From positions 1 to 9,030 of the forward strand of contig DOCS01000224.1 in assembly GCA_003503355.1 (NCBI GenBank): a DNA stretch of 9,030 nucleotides, in the 5' to 3' direction. This document shows positions 7,888 to 9,030 of this stretch, one piece after another; positions within the stretch are counted from its first letter, which is position 1; each line of letters begins with the position of its first letter. The DNA is from Opitutia bacterium. GTDB lineage: Bacteria > Verrucomicrobiota > Verrucomicrobiia > Opitutales > Coraliomargaritaceae. The notes under the pieces are model-generated. The model ran no database searches and was not told where the DNA came from. It was given only the letters and a program-made list of their open reading frames with translations. The position numbers were made by a program, and so were the translations under genes.

Positions 7888-9030
7888 TTACCGATGCTTG
7901 ATCGCGATCAGTGTTAGATCGTCAAGCTGGCCCTCATTGCCGGAGAAGCGATGAATACTGTCCATCACATGGTCGAGGATGGCTTGGGCGCCGTCGGTGC
8001 CGTTGCTTTGTAGTGTCTCGAGTAAGCGTTCGCTGGTGTATTCCTCGCCGTTGGCATTGACGCATTCAGTTACGCCGTCGGTGTAGAGGATCAGTGCATC
8101 GTCTTGGCTGAACGGGATGGTCTTGTCTTTGATTGTGATGTCGAAGATCTCAGGTGGAACCATCCCGAGCGCCATGCCCTCTGATCGGATGGGGGACACG
8201 CTGGTAGTATTATCATTTGTGCCGTGATAAAGCAGCGGGCATTCATGCCCTGCGCGTGCTAAAGTGACCGTGTCCTGCTCTAGGTCGATGATCGCATAGA
8301 TGATCGTGATGAACATATCACGGCGCATGGCACTGTGCATCTGCCGATTCATTGCCCTGAGCACATCAGCAGGGGAGCTGTTTTGGCGCGAGAGGTGACG
8401 CAGGTTGGTTTGGCAGATCGCCATTAGGATCGACGCGGAGATTCCTTTGCCGGAGACATCGGCAATGGCGACTCCGATCTTGGTTTCGTCGATGGAAAAG
8501 ATCTCATACAGGTCGCCGCCGATTTTTTGTGCGGCGGTGTAGTGTGCGGCGAATTCGACTTTTTCGCTGGATGGGAATTGGCTGGGGAGTAGCAGGCTTT
8601 GGATGTTGCTGGCGAGCTCGAGGTCTAAATCGATCCGGTTTTTCTCGATTTGCAGCTGCATCGAGTCGCTGTTGTGGATGGCCAGGCCGACTTGCTCGGC
8701 CAGCGATTCGACCAGGGAGAAGTCGGTGTCCGTAAACGCCAGCTCATCTGCGGGGTTGGCGACTGCGAGGACTGCGATGAGCTCCCCTTGAAAGAGCACA
8801 GGTGCGACTATGATTGAGCGCACTTGCAGCGCATGGTCGTCGTGTTGAATGACGCGGGGGTCGTTCATCGCGTCTGCGATGAGTTGGGCGCGCTTGGATT
8901 GTGCGACTTGCCCGATCAGCCCCTCACCCATTTTAAATGTCTCGGACTTGAGGATGTTTTCTAGGAATTGTGCTCGAGTCGCCAGTTTGGCGCTGATGCC
9001 GGCTGGTAATTTGCGTTGTGGGGGAAACAG
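7888..9030 (-). CDS. GAF-domain/SpoIIE-family (RsbU-like) serine phosphatase, 5' end outside the window
   Basis: The frame is open from the TAA (7888-7890) to the right edge, 380 residues visible. The Met at 8931 is internal: 33 more in-frame residues precede it, and that Met falls in the middle of a GAF domain, just before the GEGLIGQVA motif. Visible numbering from base 9030: C-terminal GAF (about 20-122), a helical linker (about 123-150, LELASNIQSLLLPSQFP), then a PP2C/SpoIIE domain (about 155-380). Metal-binding signatures are intact: GGD (171-173), ADVSGKG (190-196), AGHECPLLY (260-268), LYTDGVTE (315-322) and DDLTL (370-374), with D173, D191, D318 and D371 the likely metal ligands. Such enzymes dephosphorylate anti-anti-sigma (STAS) proteins in partner switching. 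The signal sensed and the target are unknown; no STAS or anti-sigma kinase gene is in the window. More sensor domains may lie upstream. Confidence 0.9.
   Translation of the reverse strand: MFPPQRKLPAGISAKLATRAQFLENILKSETFKMGEGLIGQVAQSKRAQLIADAMNDPRVIQHDDHALQVRSIIVAPVLFQGELIAVLAVANPADELAFTDTDFSLVESLAEQVGLAIHNSDSMQLQIEKNRIDLDLELASNIQSLLLPSQFPSSEKVEFAAHYTAAQKIGGDLYEIFSIDETKIGVAIADVSGKGISASILMAICQTNLRHLSRQNSSPADVLRAMNRQMHSAMRRDMFITIIYAIIDLEQDTVTLARAGHECPLLYHGTNDNTTSVSPIRSEGMALGMVPPEIFDITIKDKTIPFSQDDALILYTDGVTECVNANGEEYTSERLLETLQSNGTDGAQAILDHVMDSIHRFSGNEGQLDDLTLIAIKHR

Noticed and set aside
7662..7917. Two overlapping plus-strand frames of 75-79 codons between acnB and the phosphatase gene.
   Set aside because: No recognisable motif, one begins within bases of the acnB terminator and the other with GTG, and both run into the 3' end of the phosphatase on the other strand. 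The spacer 7659-7887 has only weak stems such as 7855-7859/7883-7887 and no clear gene or RNA.

Overview
The window holds ordinary core chromosome genes. A cell-shape operon on the minus strand (mreB, mreC, mreD and the elongation transpeptidase mrdA) runs toward the left edge. To its right, divergently oriented, is acnB (aconitase B) on the plus strand. On the right edge is the 3' portion of a minus-strand GAF/SpoIIE-type serine phosphatase gene. The protein style suggests a Verrucomicrobiota member, most likely of the Opitutia (Coraliomargarita/Puniceicoccaceae-like). The pointers are a Gram-negative mre operon, a long (922-residue) AcnB of the type also found in Bacteroidota, moderate-to-high GC and weak Shine-Dalgarno signals. 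This is judged by eye from the sequences, not from a search.

Layout: 1-154 is a gene-free, strongly structured tail downstream of mrdA with several perfect short inverted repeats. 155-4507 is the mreB-mreC-mreD-mrdA operon, read right to left, with mreC/mreD and mreD/mrdA overlapping, so the four are probably co-transcribed and translationally coupled. 4508-4820 is the divergent intergenic region with candidate promoters for both sides. 4821-7589 is acnB, closed by a strong intrinsic terminator at 7615-7658. 7659-7887 has no gene I can support. 7888-9030 is the phosphatase, open at the right edge; its reading frame runs past the first visible Met (8931) to the window end, so its true start lies outside.

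Function: MreB filaments, MreC, MreD and PBP2 form the elongasome core that directs lateral peptidoglycan synthesis; the usual glycosyltransferase partner RodA is not encoded immediately after mrdA within the window. AcnB belongs to the TCA cycle and, in many bacteria, the 2-methylcitrate cycle. The phosphatase looks like an output module of an RsbU-type partner-switching pathway, but its partners are not visible here.

No clear undescribed system is present. The most interesting unexplained signal is the multi-hairpin element at 1-142, in which two perfect 7-bp/6-nt-loop hairpins carry loops that are complementary to each other. It may be a dispersed palindromic repeat or a structured 3' UTR.
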